Assembly (NCBI GenBank): GCA_009777845.1
Contig: WRLD01000003.1
Span: 92,148 to 134,935 of the forward strand
Direction of reading: 5' to 3'
DNA from: Defluviitaleaceae bacterium
GTDB lineage: Bacteria > Bacillota > Clostridia > Lachnospirales > WQUN01
DNA: 42,788 nt
Both the position numbers and the translations under genes were made by a program. This document shows, piece by piece, positions 23,129-31,871 of the stretch (its first letter is position 1; each line of letters opens with the position of its first letter). Under the pieces are notes generated by a model, which ran no database searches, was not told the DNA's origin, and was given only the letters and a program-made list of their open reading frames with translations.

Positions 23129-23674
23129 ATGCTAAAAAACGACTTAAAAACAGCACTGCACGACACAGAAATCTTAACAAAGGCATTAGGCTTCCCGCCG
23201 TTTGAATTGTATCTGCTCGGCGGCTCGGGCGGTATACTGGCGGGGTATCTTACACGCGCTACCCGCGACTTTGATATTGTTGACCTAGACTACGGCTCGT
23301 CTATCGGGCGCGTGCTAAAACCGCTAGAACCCTATGACATGATTGACCTAGACTTGGCAGTTGTCCCGCCGTCATTCAAAGACCGCGCCGTTTTGTTGCC
23401 CGATTTTGATTTTCTGAGAATTTACGTGCTATCGCGGGAGGATATTATCGTTAGCAAGCTAGGGCGGTTGAACGAGCGGGATTTTGACGATATAAAAATC
23501 ATTCTGCCGCAAGCAGACCTACACTGCATTGTCGATTTAATAAACGAAGTCCTCGCGGGCAAGCTACTGCCCATAGCAAAAAAAACTTTCATAAACAATG
23601 CAATCACAGTCATGGAGGCTTGCGATGTACAGGATATTGTGCAACAGCTTAAAAAACTACGCCAAGGAGCTTGA
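23129..23674 (+). CDS. DUF6036-like nucleotidyltransferase-fold protein
   Basis: 181 aa from the ATG at 23129 (GAGGG upstream). Residues 27-53 read ELYLLGGSGGILAGYLTRATRDFDIVD. This is a nucleotidyltransferase motif of the AbiEii/DUF6036 type, with the GGSG loop and Asp47 and Asp49 as metal-ligand candidates. VLSREDIIVSKLGRLNERDFDDI fits the following helical part of the family. Relatives are often toxins of toxin-antitoxin or abortive-infection pairs. The next gene overlaps its end by 50 nt and could be the partner. It is inserted between the DUF1854 gene and its exporter. Confidence 0.72.
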   Translation: MLKNDLKTALHDTEILTKALGFPPFELYLLGGSGGILAGYLTRATRDFDIVDLDYGSSIGRVLKPLEPYDMIDLDLAVVPPSFKDRAVLLPDFDFLRIYVLSREDIIVSKLGRLNERDFDDIKIILPQADLHCIVDLINEVLAGKLLPIAKKTFINNAITVMEACDVQDIVQQLKKLRQGA

Positions 23675-23951
23675 CGGCGGCACACGCCATGCGCCTGTAA
23701 AATTTTTACATCTTGTCGCGGACACGCAGGAATACGCTACGCACAAAGCACAAAATACAGACGAGTATCAGCGGCTTTCCCATTTTTTGTGGGAAATTTC
23801 TAACTGTCCAAGCTCCGAACAAACGCTTTACGAATTATCCGTTTTGGGAATTGAGGGCCAGCCGTTTTTAGAGAACCCCGACTTTACGGAAGCTAGAAGA
23901 ATATGGAATATGCTTATGAAAAAAGCATACTGGCACGATTGCGAGGATTAA
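23625..23951 (+). CDS. Small hypothetical partner of the nucleotidyltransferase
   Basis: 108 aa starting MYRILCNSLKNYAKELDGG. The ATG at 23625 has GGAGG about 7 nt upstream; the earlier frame start at 23598 has none. It is a helical soluble protein (EYQRLSHFLWEISNCPSSEQTLYELSVLGIEG, NPDFTEARRIWNMLMKKAYW) with no motif I recognise. It overlaps the nucleotidyltransferase gene by 50 nt and the exporter starts 1 nt after its stop, so all are translated together. It may be the antitoxin or regulator of the protein upstream. Confidence 0.68.
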   Translation: MYRILCNSLKNYAKELDGGTRHAPVKFLHLVADTQEYATHKAQNTDEYQRLSHFLWEISNCPSSEQTLYELSVLGIEGQPFLENPDFTEARRIWNMLMKKAYWHDCED

Positions 23952-23952
23952 A

Positions 23953-26091
23953 ATGAACCAATTCACCCTTGAATACGACCTAGCCCTAGACATGAACCCG
24001 ATTAGCGGACAGCTAGTCTTTTTTCAAGACGGCTGTATGCGTGCGGAGGAAAACGGCAGGGAAATATTTTCATTCACGGCGACGGAAACAAAAGCAATCA
24101 AGGAGCTAAAGGTGCAGGCAGGCATAGGCTGCGGCTTGGTTTACGCTGTCTACGAAGCCGCGGACACGCCGCACCGCGTGTTATGCCGTTTTTCTATGAG
24201 TGGGCTAAAGCAAGCGGGCGAGCTTTGCAAAATCGTGAATTATTTTATTGTCACAGGCGAGGCTGTATTCCCAGAAGAACCAGAAAAAATAGTATGCGAA
24301 AAATGCAAGCGCCCCATGCTGGAGGAACTGAGAGTTTGCGTTTTTTGTTACAATAAGTTTACGGTGATTAAACGCGCGATTAGCTTTTTGAAGCCGTATG
24401 CCGCCACGGTTACGCTGTCGCAGGTTTTTCACGCGCTGTCGCTGTCGGCGTTTCTTGTGCCGCCGCTGCTTATGCAGTGGCTTATTGATAGCTATTTGGC
24501 ACCTATGGACGGCACATGGGGGCAGATTCTTGTTGTTTGTGCCGCACTGTTGCTTTCGCGTATTTTCGGCGAGGGCGTTATTGTTTTGGCGGCGCGGAAG
24601 TATAACCACGCCACTATTTCCGTTTTCGCGGACATGCGGGCTTCGGCGTACAAAAAGCTACAGGCGCACTCGATGTCATTATTTGCCAAACGCACGCCGG
24701 GCGACCTAATTCGCCGAATAATGGACGATACCGACGTGGTGGGCGAATTTATGACGGATATTGCGCGCTGGGTTATTGAAATGCTCTTTTTGTTTGTTAT
24801 TTCCGCCGCCATTTTGTTTTTTGCGGAATGGCGGCTTGCGTTGCTTATTCTCGCGCCTGTGCCGCTCGTCACGCTTTTTATGTGGGGTTTTCAAAAATTC
24901 CTATACGCCCGTTTTGAACGCCAATGGCGAAAATCCTCGCGCGTTAGCTCCATTTTGCACGACATTATCAAGGGAATACGCACGGTAAAGTCCTTCGGCA
25001 ACGAAAAACGCGAAATCGAGAAATTCTCACAAGCAAATCACGAGCTTGCAACCATTTCTTCTCAAAACGAGGTGCTATGGGGCGTTATGTTTCCGCCGCT
25101 CACCTTTTTGGTAGGCATGGGCGAGTTTTTTGTGCTGTTTTTCGGTGGATTTATGGTGCTTAACGGGACAATTTCCATAGGCGTTATGGTGCTGTTTACT
25201 ATGTATTTGTGGGCTATTTACGAGCCTTTGCGTTGGCTTGTACACGTTCCGCGGTGGTTCGCCAACACCACCACCAGCATGGTAAAGGTCTTTGAACTGC
25301 TGGACGAGGAAAGCGAGCTTGCGGAAGCCCAAAACCCCAAGGACGTACCCCTTGACGGCAATGTGGCGTACGAAAACGTGTATTTTGGCTACAAATCCTA
25401 CGAGCCTGTATTGAAGGGCGTAAGCCTAGAAATAGAGCGGGGCGAAATGCTCGGCATTGTGGGAAAATCGGGCGTGGGCAAGTCTACGCTAATTAACCTT
25501 GCCATGCGCCTTTATGACCCAAACAACGGGCGTGTCGCCATCAACGAAACAAATATCCGCGATATAAGCCCAAGCCATTTGCACGAGAATATGGGCGTTG
25601 TGTTCCAAGATTCGTTCCTGTTCGCAGGTACTTTTTACGACAACATCGCCTATGGGAAACACGGCGCGACGCTCGAGGAAGTAATCGCCGCCGCAAAAGC
25701 CGCAAACGCGCATGACTTTATCACGCAAAGCCCCGACGGTTACAATACGCTAATCGGCGAGGGCGGCCAATCCCTTTCAGGCGGCGAACGCCAGCGCCTA
25801 GCAATCGCACGCGCCGTAATCAAAGACCCTGCGCTTTTGATTTTGGACGAGGCTACGGCTTCGCTTGACGTAGAAACAGAAGCCATAATACAGGAAAGCC
25901 TTTCGAGAATTACCAAGGGGCGTACGACCATTGCCATCGCGCATAGGCTGTCTACCCTGCGTAACGCAAATAGGCTCGTTGTGCTTGACGAGGGCGGCGT
26001 GGCGGAGGTCGGTACGCATAGGGAGTTATTGAAGAAAAAGGGCTTGTACTATGAACTTGTTACGGCGCAGAGGAGGAATAGTCGGGGGTAG
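23953..26091 (+). CDS. ABC exporter with N-terminal accessory domain and zinc ribbon (second subunit)
   Basis: 712 aa. Residues 1-105 form a soluble beta-rich domain, then a zinc ribbon with Cys115, Cys118, Cys129 and Cys132 (CEKCK, CVFC). A six-helix exporter domain spans ~145-435 and the ATPase follows: Walker A GKSGVGKS (504-511), signature LSGGERQ (608-614), Walker B LLILDE (628-633), IAHRLST. It is the counterpart of the subunit at 16918, and both nucleotide sites look catalytically complete. The last gene of the DUF1854 operon, starting 1 nt after the previous stop. Its 3' end overlaps the convergent sensor kinase gene by 32 bp. The substrate is unknown. Confidence 0.9.
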   Translation: MNQFTLEYDLALDMNPISGQLVFFQDGCMRAEENGREIFSFTATETKAIKELKVQAGIGCGLVYAVYEAADTPHRVLCRFSMSGLKQAGELCKIVNYFIVTGEAVFPEEPEKIVCEKCKRPMLEELRVCVFCYNKFTVIKRAISFLKPYAATVTLSQVFHALSLSAFLVPPLLMQWLIDSYLAPMDGTWGQILVVCAALLLSRIFGEGVIVLAARKYNHATISVFADMRASAYKKLQAHSMSLFAKRTPGDLIRRIMDDTDVVGEFMTDIARWVIEMLFLFVISAAILFFAEWRLALLILAPVPLVTLFMWGFQKFLYARFERQWRKSSRVSSILHDIIKGIRTVKSFGNEKREIEKFSQANHELATISSQNEVLWGVMFPPLTFLVGMGEFFVLFFGGFMVLNGTISIGVMVLFTMYLWAIYEPLRWLVHVPRWFANTTTSMVKVFELLDEESELAEAQNPKDVPLDGNVAYENVYFGYKSYEPVLKGVSLEIERGEMLGIVGKSGVGKSTLINLAMRLYDPNNGRVAINETNIRDISPSHLHENMGVVFQDSFLFAGTFYDNIAYGKHGATLEEVIAAAKAANAHDFITQSPDGYNTLIGEGGQSLSGGERQRLAIARAVIKDPALLILDEATASLDVETEAIIQESLSRITKGRTTIAIAHRLSTLRNANRLVVLDEGGVAEVGTHRELLKKKGLYYELVTAQRRNSRG

Positions 26092-28486
26092 GGGGGCGTA
26101 CAACGCCCAACTCCACTATCCCCTCAAAATCACTATGCAACAGCCTAGTTTCAATCTCCGCGATAAGCTCCCCAGTTTCCCTCGACCATGTTTCCTTGCT
26201 AAGCACCACCAACGCATTACGTATATTCTTCTTGTCGTATCTGTCGGCGGCACGGAAAATTGCTTCCAGTGTGGAGCTTAACAGCTCGGGGTCGGAATCG
26301 GCGGTGGCTTCTGCGGCGGCGGGCGGCTCCAGCTCGTTTATTATGGACGTGAGGAAGCTAATAAATGCGGGCGCTTGTGCCATAATCAGCTCGGTATCGT
26401 CTGCGTTGGCGGCGGTTTCTAGGCGTGCGGCAAGGTCAACGGGCTTTGATATATTCGCGAGCGAGCTTTTTAGGCCATGCGCCTGTATGGCAAAGCTACG
26501 CAGGGTTTCGTTGCCTTGCAGATAGCTTTGCATAATGTTGATTGCGTTTTTTGCATCACGGACAAATGCCCCCGCGATTTTTGGATTTAGCTTTTTTGCC
26601 TTGGTTATGTTTGCCAGCAGGAAGTCGTTGAGCTGTACCGCATCGATTGGCTTGGGCAAAAAGCCCGAAAAGCCGTTGCTTAACAATAGCTCCTGCGTAC
26701 CCTTGATAATATTGGCGGTTAGGGCGATTATGGGCTTTTGGTAGCCCATTCCGCGTAGTATTTTTGTCGCCTCCAGCCCGTCCATTTCTGGCATCATATG
26801 GTCCATAAAAATGATGTCGTAGGTGTTGCCTGCGCGTACCCTTTCTATGGCCTCCTCGCCGCTTCGTACTGTTTCTGGTACAATCTTGTACGGCTCTAGG
26901 TAGCCCTCTATTACATACAAATTGGTTTCTATATCGTCCACCACAAGCACTCTGCCATGCGGAAGCGGCTCGTATTCCAGTACAGGCATTAGGCTAGGCG
27001 CGGCTCGCTCGTTTTTCATGTTATACAAATTTTGGGCGGCTTCCGCGCCTATGGTTTCGTTGGTACTTACTGCCTGCGGTATGCGAATGGTAAAAAATGT
27101 ACCCTCGCCCACTACCGATTTTACGGAAACACTGCCGTCCATCATGGAAATAAGCTGATGCGCGATAGATAGCCCTAGCCCTGTGCCCTCGATTGCGCGG
27201 TTTTCCTTTATATTAAAGCGCGTGAAAGCCGATTCAAACAAATTTGAAATTTGCTCGGGACTCATGCCCTGCCCTGTGTCCTCGATATTAAATACTATAT
27301 CTAGCTTATTTTTTTCCGATGTGCTTACCTTGCCTACGGACATTTTTACTGTACCCTCGGCGGTGTATTTAAAGGCGTTGGACAGGAAATTATTCAAAAT
27401 TTGCTTTATTCTATGCTCGTCGCCTATTAGCGTTTTGGGAATATTCTCGTTTACATTAAGAATAAATTCAATCGGCTTTTCCGCCTTGTGCATTAGGTTC
27501 AAATTGACGGTGTCCATAATAAGCGTGGCGGTGTCGTATTCCGCGACGACTACCTCCATTTTCCCTGCTTCCACCTTGGACAAGTCCAAAATATCGTTGA
27601 TTACCGTAAGCAATAGCTTGGACGAGCGGTGTATACGCGAGAACGCCTCAAAGGTTTCCTGCGAAGGATTCGGCTTCATTAGCTCTATTTCCGTTATGCC
27701 CAAAACAGCGTTCATGGGCGTGCGTATTTCATGGCTCATTCGCGCTAGGAACTGTGTCTTTGCGCGGCTTTCCTCCTCGGCGGCCTCGCGAAGCCGCTCC
27801 TCGTTTTCGCGGATTCTCGTGGTTTTACGCATTTCGTGTATAGCGTTCTGCACCATTCGTAGCAAAATAAACGTGCCAAAAATACTGGCAAACGCAAAAA
27901 GCAAGGTTACGATAACGCGCATATAAAAATGTATGGTAAACACCGTCCCCGCGCTTTCCAGCTGTTCATGCGTAAACGCGGTTATGCTTTTTTGCAGGTC
28001 GTCCAGTGTGGTTTCCAGTGAATATGTTAAGTCGTACACCTCACTGCTCAGAAGAATTTCAATCGCGCGCACGGATTCGCCGTCCAAGACCGCATCAAGC
28101 GCGGTTTTTTCCAACGCCCGCAGACTGTCGGACAGCTCCCTTGCACGCAGAATTAGCTGTAGGTCGTCCGCCTTTGCGTTTTTTTGTGCAAACAGCTCTG
28201 CGGCACGGTCGATTGTGGCTTGCTCCAGTAGGTTTATATACGCCATATAGTTATTGTTGGTTTCGGCTTCGATATGCGAAAGCGTAACAAAAGAACGCAC
28301 ATTGCGCGTAAGCAGCATAGACCATGTGCTAGAATCGTATGTAGCCGACTTAAACTCATTGCTCAAGTCATAGCCATAGAAAAGCATCTCGCGCGAACGG
28401 TTCGACAACACCGCCAAAGCGATATTGATACACGCCAGTATACTAAAAATGGCTATGAGCGATTTCATTAAAGAAGTAACGCGCAT
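26060..28486 (-). CDS. Hybrid sensor histidine kinase with receiver and Hpt-like domain
   Basis: 808 aa from the ATG at 28486 (AAAGGACG upstream); the longer frame runs through repeats. Membrane helix 1 is ~8-26, an extracellular helical sensor spans ~30-180, helix 2 is ~188-210. The kinase core has SHEIRTP with phospho-His252, an N box at Asn365/366, DTGQGM (403-408) and GTGLGLS (434-440). The receiver has Asp517/518, phospho-acceptor Asp562 (MDHMMPEMDG), Thr590 and Lys612. AIQAHGLKSSLANI carries the Hpt-type His670. The phosphorelay probably ends on an unlinked regulator, since none lies beside it. The sensor shows no known ligand-binding motif. Confidence 0.92.
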   Translation of the reverse strand: MRVTSLMKSLIAIFSILACINIALAVLSNRSREMLFYGYDLSNEFKSATYDSSTWSMLLTRNVRSFVTLSHIEAETNNNYMAYINLLEQATIDRAAELFAQKNAKADDLQLILRARELSDSLRALEKTALDAVLDGESVRAIEILLSSEVYDLTYSLETTLDDLQKSITAFTHEQLESAGTVFTIHFYMRVIVTLLFAFASIFGTFILLRMVQNAIHEMRKTTRIRENEERLREAAEEESRAKTQFLARMSHEIRTPMNAVLGITEIELMKPNPSQETFEAFSRIHRSSKLLLTVINDILDLSKVEAGKMEVVVAEYDTATLIMDTVNLNLMHKAEKPIEFILNVNENIPKTLIGDEHRIKQILNNFLSNAFKYTAEGTVKMSVGKVSTSEKNKLDIVFNIEDTGQGMSPEQISNLFESAFTRFNIKENRAIEGTGLGLSIAHQLISMMDGSVSVKSVVGEGTFFTIRIPQAVSTNETIGAEAAQNLYNMKNERAAPSLMPVLEYEPLPHGRVLVVDDIETNLYVIEGYLEPYKIVPETVRSGEEAIERVRAGNTYDIIFMDHMMPEMDGLEATKILRGMGYQKPIIALTANIIKGTQELLLSNGFSGFLPKPIDAVQLNDFLLANITKAKKLNPKIAGAFVRDAKNAINIMQSYLQGNETLRSFAIQAHGLKSSLANISKPVDLAARLETAANADDTELIMAQAPAFISFLTSIINELEPPAAAEATADSDPELLSSTLEAIFRAADRYDKKNIRNALVVLSKETWSRETGELIAEIETRLLHSDFEGIVELGVVRPPTPDYSSSAP

Positions 28487-28654
28487 GGTACACGTCCTTT
28501 GGGGGTGGTGGGGGTGGGTGGGGATATTGTGTGGTATGTGGTATGTAAAGAAGTGTAACACGATAGCAGGGGAATAGGCAAGGGGAATTGTTTGGTGGGG
28601 GTGGTGAATTTGGGGGTGGTGGGGTTTAAGGGCGTGAGGCGCGGGTTTTAAAGG

Positions 28655-28976
28655 CATGGAACGCGGATTTTCGCGGATTTGGCGGATTTTCACGGATTCT
28701 TTCGGGCGTAGCGGTTTTTTTGGATTAAAATTTACGATTGCAGGGGAATAAACGGCGATAGGACACGGATTCAACGGATTTTCACGGATTACGCGGATTC
28801 GTTCTTGCATTCATTAAAAACTAACGGAACGCGGATTTAAAGGCAATGGCACGCAGATTATGTGGATTTTGGCACGAGCGAATCCGCGTAAATCTGCGTA
28901 AATCCGTAAAATCCGCGTTTAATTTGCATGTTTTGGTTTCGTGCGGTTATCGTGACGGCTAATCGTGGGGGACGGT
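28655..28976. repeat. GGATTT-type repeats and flanking module upstream of the sensor kinase
   Basis: Three blocks (28660-28700, 28762-28806, 28830-28920) of GGATTT/AAATCC units. Then comes TTTGCATGTTTTGGTTTCGTGCGG and GTGACGGCTA, the reverse complement of the module beside other element copies. The 28487-29173 gap holds only these, the half element at 29000 and the yloU promoter. Confidence 0.8.
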
Positions 28977-28999
28977 TTTGGGTTTGGTGACGGCTACCT

Positions 29000-29027
29000 G
29001 TAGGGGACGGATTTATCCGTCCCCTAC
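29000..29027. repeat. Half copy of the double-palindrome element
   Basis: One single 28-bp palindrome, GTAGGGGACGGATT joined directly to ATCCGTCCCCTAC. It looks like an internal deletion between the two ends, or the ancestral single-hairpin form. Confidence 0.8.
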
Positions 29028-29103
29028 AAGGGCGTGGGGCGTGGGTTTTTGTACGAGCAAATCCGCGTTCCCCCCACCACAAAAAAACATTGCCGCACAG
29101 ATA

Positions 29104-29131
29104 TTGCCATACCACCGTAAAGGTGTATAAT
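29104..29131 (+). promoter_or_regulatory. Promoter of the yloU-fakA operon
   Basis: TTGCCA (29104-29109), 16-nt spacer, TATAAT (29126-29131), about 43 nt before the ATG. Confidence 0.6.
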
Positions 29132-29173
29132 ATAAACTATAACCTAGAACCTTTTCTGGAAAGTAGGCGTAAA

Positions 29174-29539
29174 ATGCAATCGAAAATAAAAAACGAGCTA
29201 GGCGCAATAAACATTGAGAACGAAGTGATTTCGCGGATTGCGGGGCTTACCGCTATGGAGTGCTACGGCGTAGTAGGCATGGCGGCAAAGAGCATACGCG
29301 ACGGCTTTGTTCATTTGCTGAAAATAGAAAGCCTGTCCAAGGGCATAGAGCTAAAAACGCTGGAAAACGGCGAGCTAATCATTGGGCTTCATATTATAGT
29401 AGACTATGGTACTAATTTGGCGGCGATTGCCGACACCTTGCAGAGCAATGTGCGGTACAAGGTAGAGGAAAGCGTAGGCATGAGTGTACGCGAGGTGAAT
29501 ATATATATAGAAAGTGTTCGCGCTGATACGGAGGTTTAA
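29174..29539 (+). CDS. Asp23/Gls24 family protein (YloU-like)
   Basis: 121 aa from the ATG at 29174. Typical Asp23 text: GAINIENEVISRIAGLTAMECYGVVGMAA, GIELKTLENGELIIGLHIIVDYGTNLAAIADTLQSNVRYKVEESVGMSVREVNIYIESV. Family members are alkaline-shock or envelope-stress proteins that associate with the membrane. YloU sits beside the fatty-acid kinase gene in nearly all Firmicutes, as here (3-nt gap). The ribosome site is weak (AGGCG), so the start is less certain than the identity. Confidence 0.93.
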   Translation: MQSKIKNELGAINIENEVISRIAGLTAMECYGVVGMAAKSIRDGFVHLLKIESLSKGIELKTLENGELIIGLHIIVDYGTNLAAIADTLQSNVRYKVEESVGMSVREVNIYIESVRADTEV

Positions 29540-29542
29540 AAC

Positions 29543-31183
29543 GTGGGACTAATCACTATAGACGGAAGAATTTTAGTAAATATGGTAGTCGGCGGTGCAA
29601 ACGAGGTTACGGAAAACACCGCCTCGCTTAATGCGTTGAATGTGTTTCCTGTGCCTGACGGCGACACTGGTACAAATATGGGGCATACGGTACGCGCGGC
29701 GGCAAAGGAAGCGCTGGCGAACGCCTCGCCGAACATCGCAGATGTGGCAAAGGCGGCAAGCAACGGAGCGTTGCGCGGCGCGAGGGGAAACTCGGGCGTA
29801 ATTTTGTCACAGCTTTTCCGCGGCTTTTCCCGCGGCTTAGAGGGCAAGGCAGTGGCGACGAACGAGGACTTGGCGGAAGCGTTTTCTAAGTCGTCGGAGC
29901 TGGCGTACAAGGCCGTAATGAAGCCCAAAGAAGGTACAATGCTCACGATTGGACGAGCAGTAGCGGAAGCGGCGCACGAGATTTCCTTTGACGAGGAAAA
30001 CATAGAGGAATGTTTTAGGTTTATTATAGAAAAGGCCGACCTTATGCTTTCGCGTACGCCGTCCATGCTTCCTGCGTTAAAGCAGGCGGGCGTAGTGGAT
30101 TCTGGCGGCATGGGCATTGTTTGCTTCGTAAAGGGTATGCTAAAGGGCTTGACCGCCAAGGAGGAGCTTACCCTAGTAGAGCAAGCAAGCGAAGTCGCCG
30201 AGGGCGTTCCCGGTGCGTTTATTGACCCTGCGGACATTAAATTTGCGTATTGCACGGAATTTTTAATCGAGCTTTGTCCGCATACGGTAAAGGGTCATTC
30301 CCAAAACGCCGAGGAGGTGTTGCGTTCGTACCTGCCCACAATCGGCGATTCCGTAGTGGTAATCGAGGACGCAGGCCTAGTAAAAGTACATGTGCATACA
30401 AATAACCCTGGCAAGGCGTTAGAAAAGGCCTTGATGTTTGGTATGCTATTAAACATAAAAATAGACAATATGAAAGCGCAGAACACGGAGCTGGTGACAG
30501 ATTTTTCCAGCAGTCGGCCGCCCAAGCCGCTTGGCATAGTTTCTGTAGCGGCAGGCGCAGGCTTGGTTACGCTGTTTGGCGAGCTAGGCGCGGATTTTGT
30601 AATCGAGGGCGGACAGAGCATGAACCCTAGTGCAGAGGATATTGCCCGAGCAATAGAACGCGTGAACGCCGATGCCGTGATTGTGCTTCCCAACAACAAG
30701 AATATCACCCTTACGGCAGAGCAGGCGGGCAAGCTCGTACCGACAAAAAAGGTATACGTTGTGCCTACTAAGTCTGTGCCGCAGGGCGTGTCATGTATGC
30801 TCGCCTACGATGTAGACCTAGCCGCCGAGGAAAACGCCGACGGCATGAAAGAAGCCATGGAAGCCGTAAGCACAGGGCAAATTACCCAAGCCGTACGCTC
30901 CACAGTAATAGACGACATGGAAATAACCGAGGGCGATTTCCTCTGTATCTACAACGGCGATATTAAGCTCGCCGAAAAGGATTTGATGTCGGCGGCGCGT
31001 TCCCTGCTAGACTTTATGCTAAAGGACGGCGGCGACATAGTAAGCATTTATTACGGCGAGGGCGCGGCAGGGGAAGCGGCTGACGAGCTGGCGGAATATG
31101 TCGGCGAGAACCACCCTAGAATAGAAGTAGAAACCTATGACGGCGGCCAACCGCTTTATGGGTTTATTATTTCGGTGGAGTGA
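29543..31183 (+). CDS. fakA: Fatty acid kinase catalytic subunit, DAK/DegV-type (FakA/YloV)
   Basis: 546 aa starting at GTG with GGAGG 8 nt upstream. The N-terminal Dhak-like kinase domain (~1-205) has the nucleotide/Mg motif NVFPVPDGDTGTNMG (33-47) and SNGALRGARGNSGVILSQLFRG. The C-terminal ~340 residues are the YloV-specific region (VKVHVHTNNPGKALEKALMFG, IVLPNNKNITLTAEQA, YYGEGA). With a DegV-type FakB it phosphorylates fatty acids for phospholipid synthesis; FakB is not in the window. It forms an operon with yloU. In relatives recG follows closely, but here a toxin-antitoxin pair intervenes. Confidence 0.93.
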   Translation: MGLITIDGRILVNMVVGGANEVTENTASLNALNVFPVPDGDTGTNMGHTVRAAAKEALANASPNIADVAKAASNGALRGARGNSGVILSQLFRGFSRGLEGKAVATNEDLAEAFSKSSELAYKAVMKPKEGTMLTIGRAVAEAAHEISFDEENIEECFRFIIEKADLMLSRTPSMLPALKQAGVVDSGGMGIVCFVKGMLKGLTAKEELTLVEQASEVAEGVPGAFIDPADIKFAYCTEFLIELCPHTVKGHSQNAEEVLRSYLPTIGDSVVVIEDAGLVKVHVHTNNPGKALEKALMFGMLLNIKIDNMKAQNTELVTDFSSSRPPKPLGIVSVAAGAGLVTLFGELGADFVIEGGQSMNPSAEDIARAIERVNADAVIVLPNNKNITLTAEQAGKLVPTKKVYVVPTKSVPQGVSCMLAYDVDLAAEENADGMKEAMEAVSTGQITQAVRSTVIDDMEITEGDFLCIYNGDIKLAEKDLMSAARSLLDFMLKDGGDIVSIYYGEGAAGEAADELAEYVGENHPRIEVETYDGGQPLYGFIISVE

Positions 31184-31193
31184 GGTGGATTTT

Positions 31194-31466
31194 ATGCAAA
31201 CGGCACATATCAATATCTGCTCTGATGTTGAAACAAAGAGTAAGGCGCAGGAAATATTTACGGCACTGGGGCTTGACATGTCCACCGCAATAAACATGTT
31301 CCTACGCCAAACAATTCGCCAAAACGAATTGCCCTTTGTGTTATCTGCCAACGTAAAGCCAATAAATAAATCAAGGCTAGAGATGTTCGGTTGTCTGCGC
31401 GGCGAGTACAAGGTTGCGGACGATTTTGACGCACCTCTTGACGATTTTAGGGAATATATGGAATGA
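31194..31466 (+). CDS. Antitoxin with RelB/DinJ N-terminus and VapB-like C-terminus
   Basis: 90 aa from the ATG at 31194 (GAGG upstream). The first ~55 residues are DinJ-like: INICSDVETKSKAQEIFTALGLDMSTAINMFLRQTIRQNELPFVL. The last ~25, LEMFGCLRGEYKVADDFDAPLDDFREYME, look like the toxin-binding tail common in antitoxins paired with PIN toxins. The stop overlaps the toxin start by 4 nt (ATGA). It neutralises the PIN protein and probably represses the operon. The start lies 10 nt after the fakA stop. Confidence 0.88.
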   Translation: MQTAHINICSDVETKSKAQEIFTALGLDMSTAINMFLRQTIRQNELPFVLSANVKPINKSRLEMFGCLRGEYKVADDFDAPLDDFREYME

Positions 31467-31849
31467 AGCTGTTAATTGATACCCATGCCGCCTTATGGCT
31501 GTTTAACGAACACGAAAACCTGCCCGCCGCGGTTAAGGAACAGCTGCTTAACGAAAGCAACGAGCTTTATATCAGTATTGTGTCTGCGTGGGAAATTGCC
31601 ATAAAGCATAGTCTAGGCAAGCTGACGGAATTTAATGGCGGTGTTAAGCGTTTTTTGTTTGCCGTTGGGCAATACCCCATTGAGCTTATAACCGTACTGC
31701 CCCAATATGTCGAAGCAGTAGAGCGTTTGCCATACATTCACCGTGACCCATTTGACCGCATAATCGTGGCGACCGCCATGTGCGAAAATATGTATATAGT
31801 AACTGCGGACGAGAATATTCGTGCTTATGATGTTAAATGTATGTGGTGA
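31463..31849 (+). CDS. PIN-domain toxin (VapC-like ribonuclease)
   Basis: 128 aa. PIN-fold acidic residues are all visible: Asp6 (LLIDTHAALW), Glu44 (SAWEIAIK), Asp98 (HRDPFDRIIVATA) and Asp116 (VTADENIRAYD). These proteins are Mg-dependent RNases, commonly cutting tRNA or rRNA. It overlaps the antitoxin gene by 4 nt and ends 22 nt before recG, so it would be cotranscribed with the core genes fakA and recG. It is the RDPFDR subgroup of PIN toxins. Confidence 0.93.
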   Translation: MKLLIDTHAALWLFNEHENLPAAVKEQLLNESNELYISIVSAWEIAIKHSLGKLTEFNGGVKRFLFAVGQYPIELITVLPQYVEAVERLPYIHRDPFDRIIVATAMCENMYIVTADENIRAYDVKCMW

Positions 31850-31871
31850 CACTTGGCATAGGAGTACCAAA

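Noticed and set aside
27183..27926. 247-codon open frame antisense to the sensor kinase
   Set aside because: Shadow frame; the kinase on the other strand shows all catalytic motifs.
29536..30255. 239-codon open frame antisense to fakA
   Set aside because: Shadow of a gene with complete family motifs; no ribosome site.
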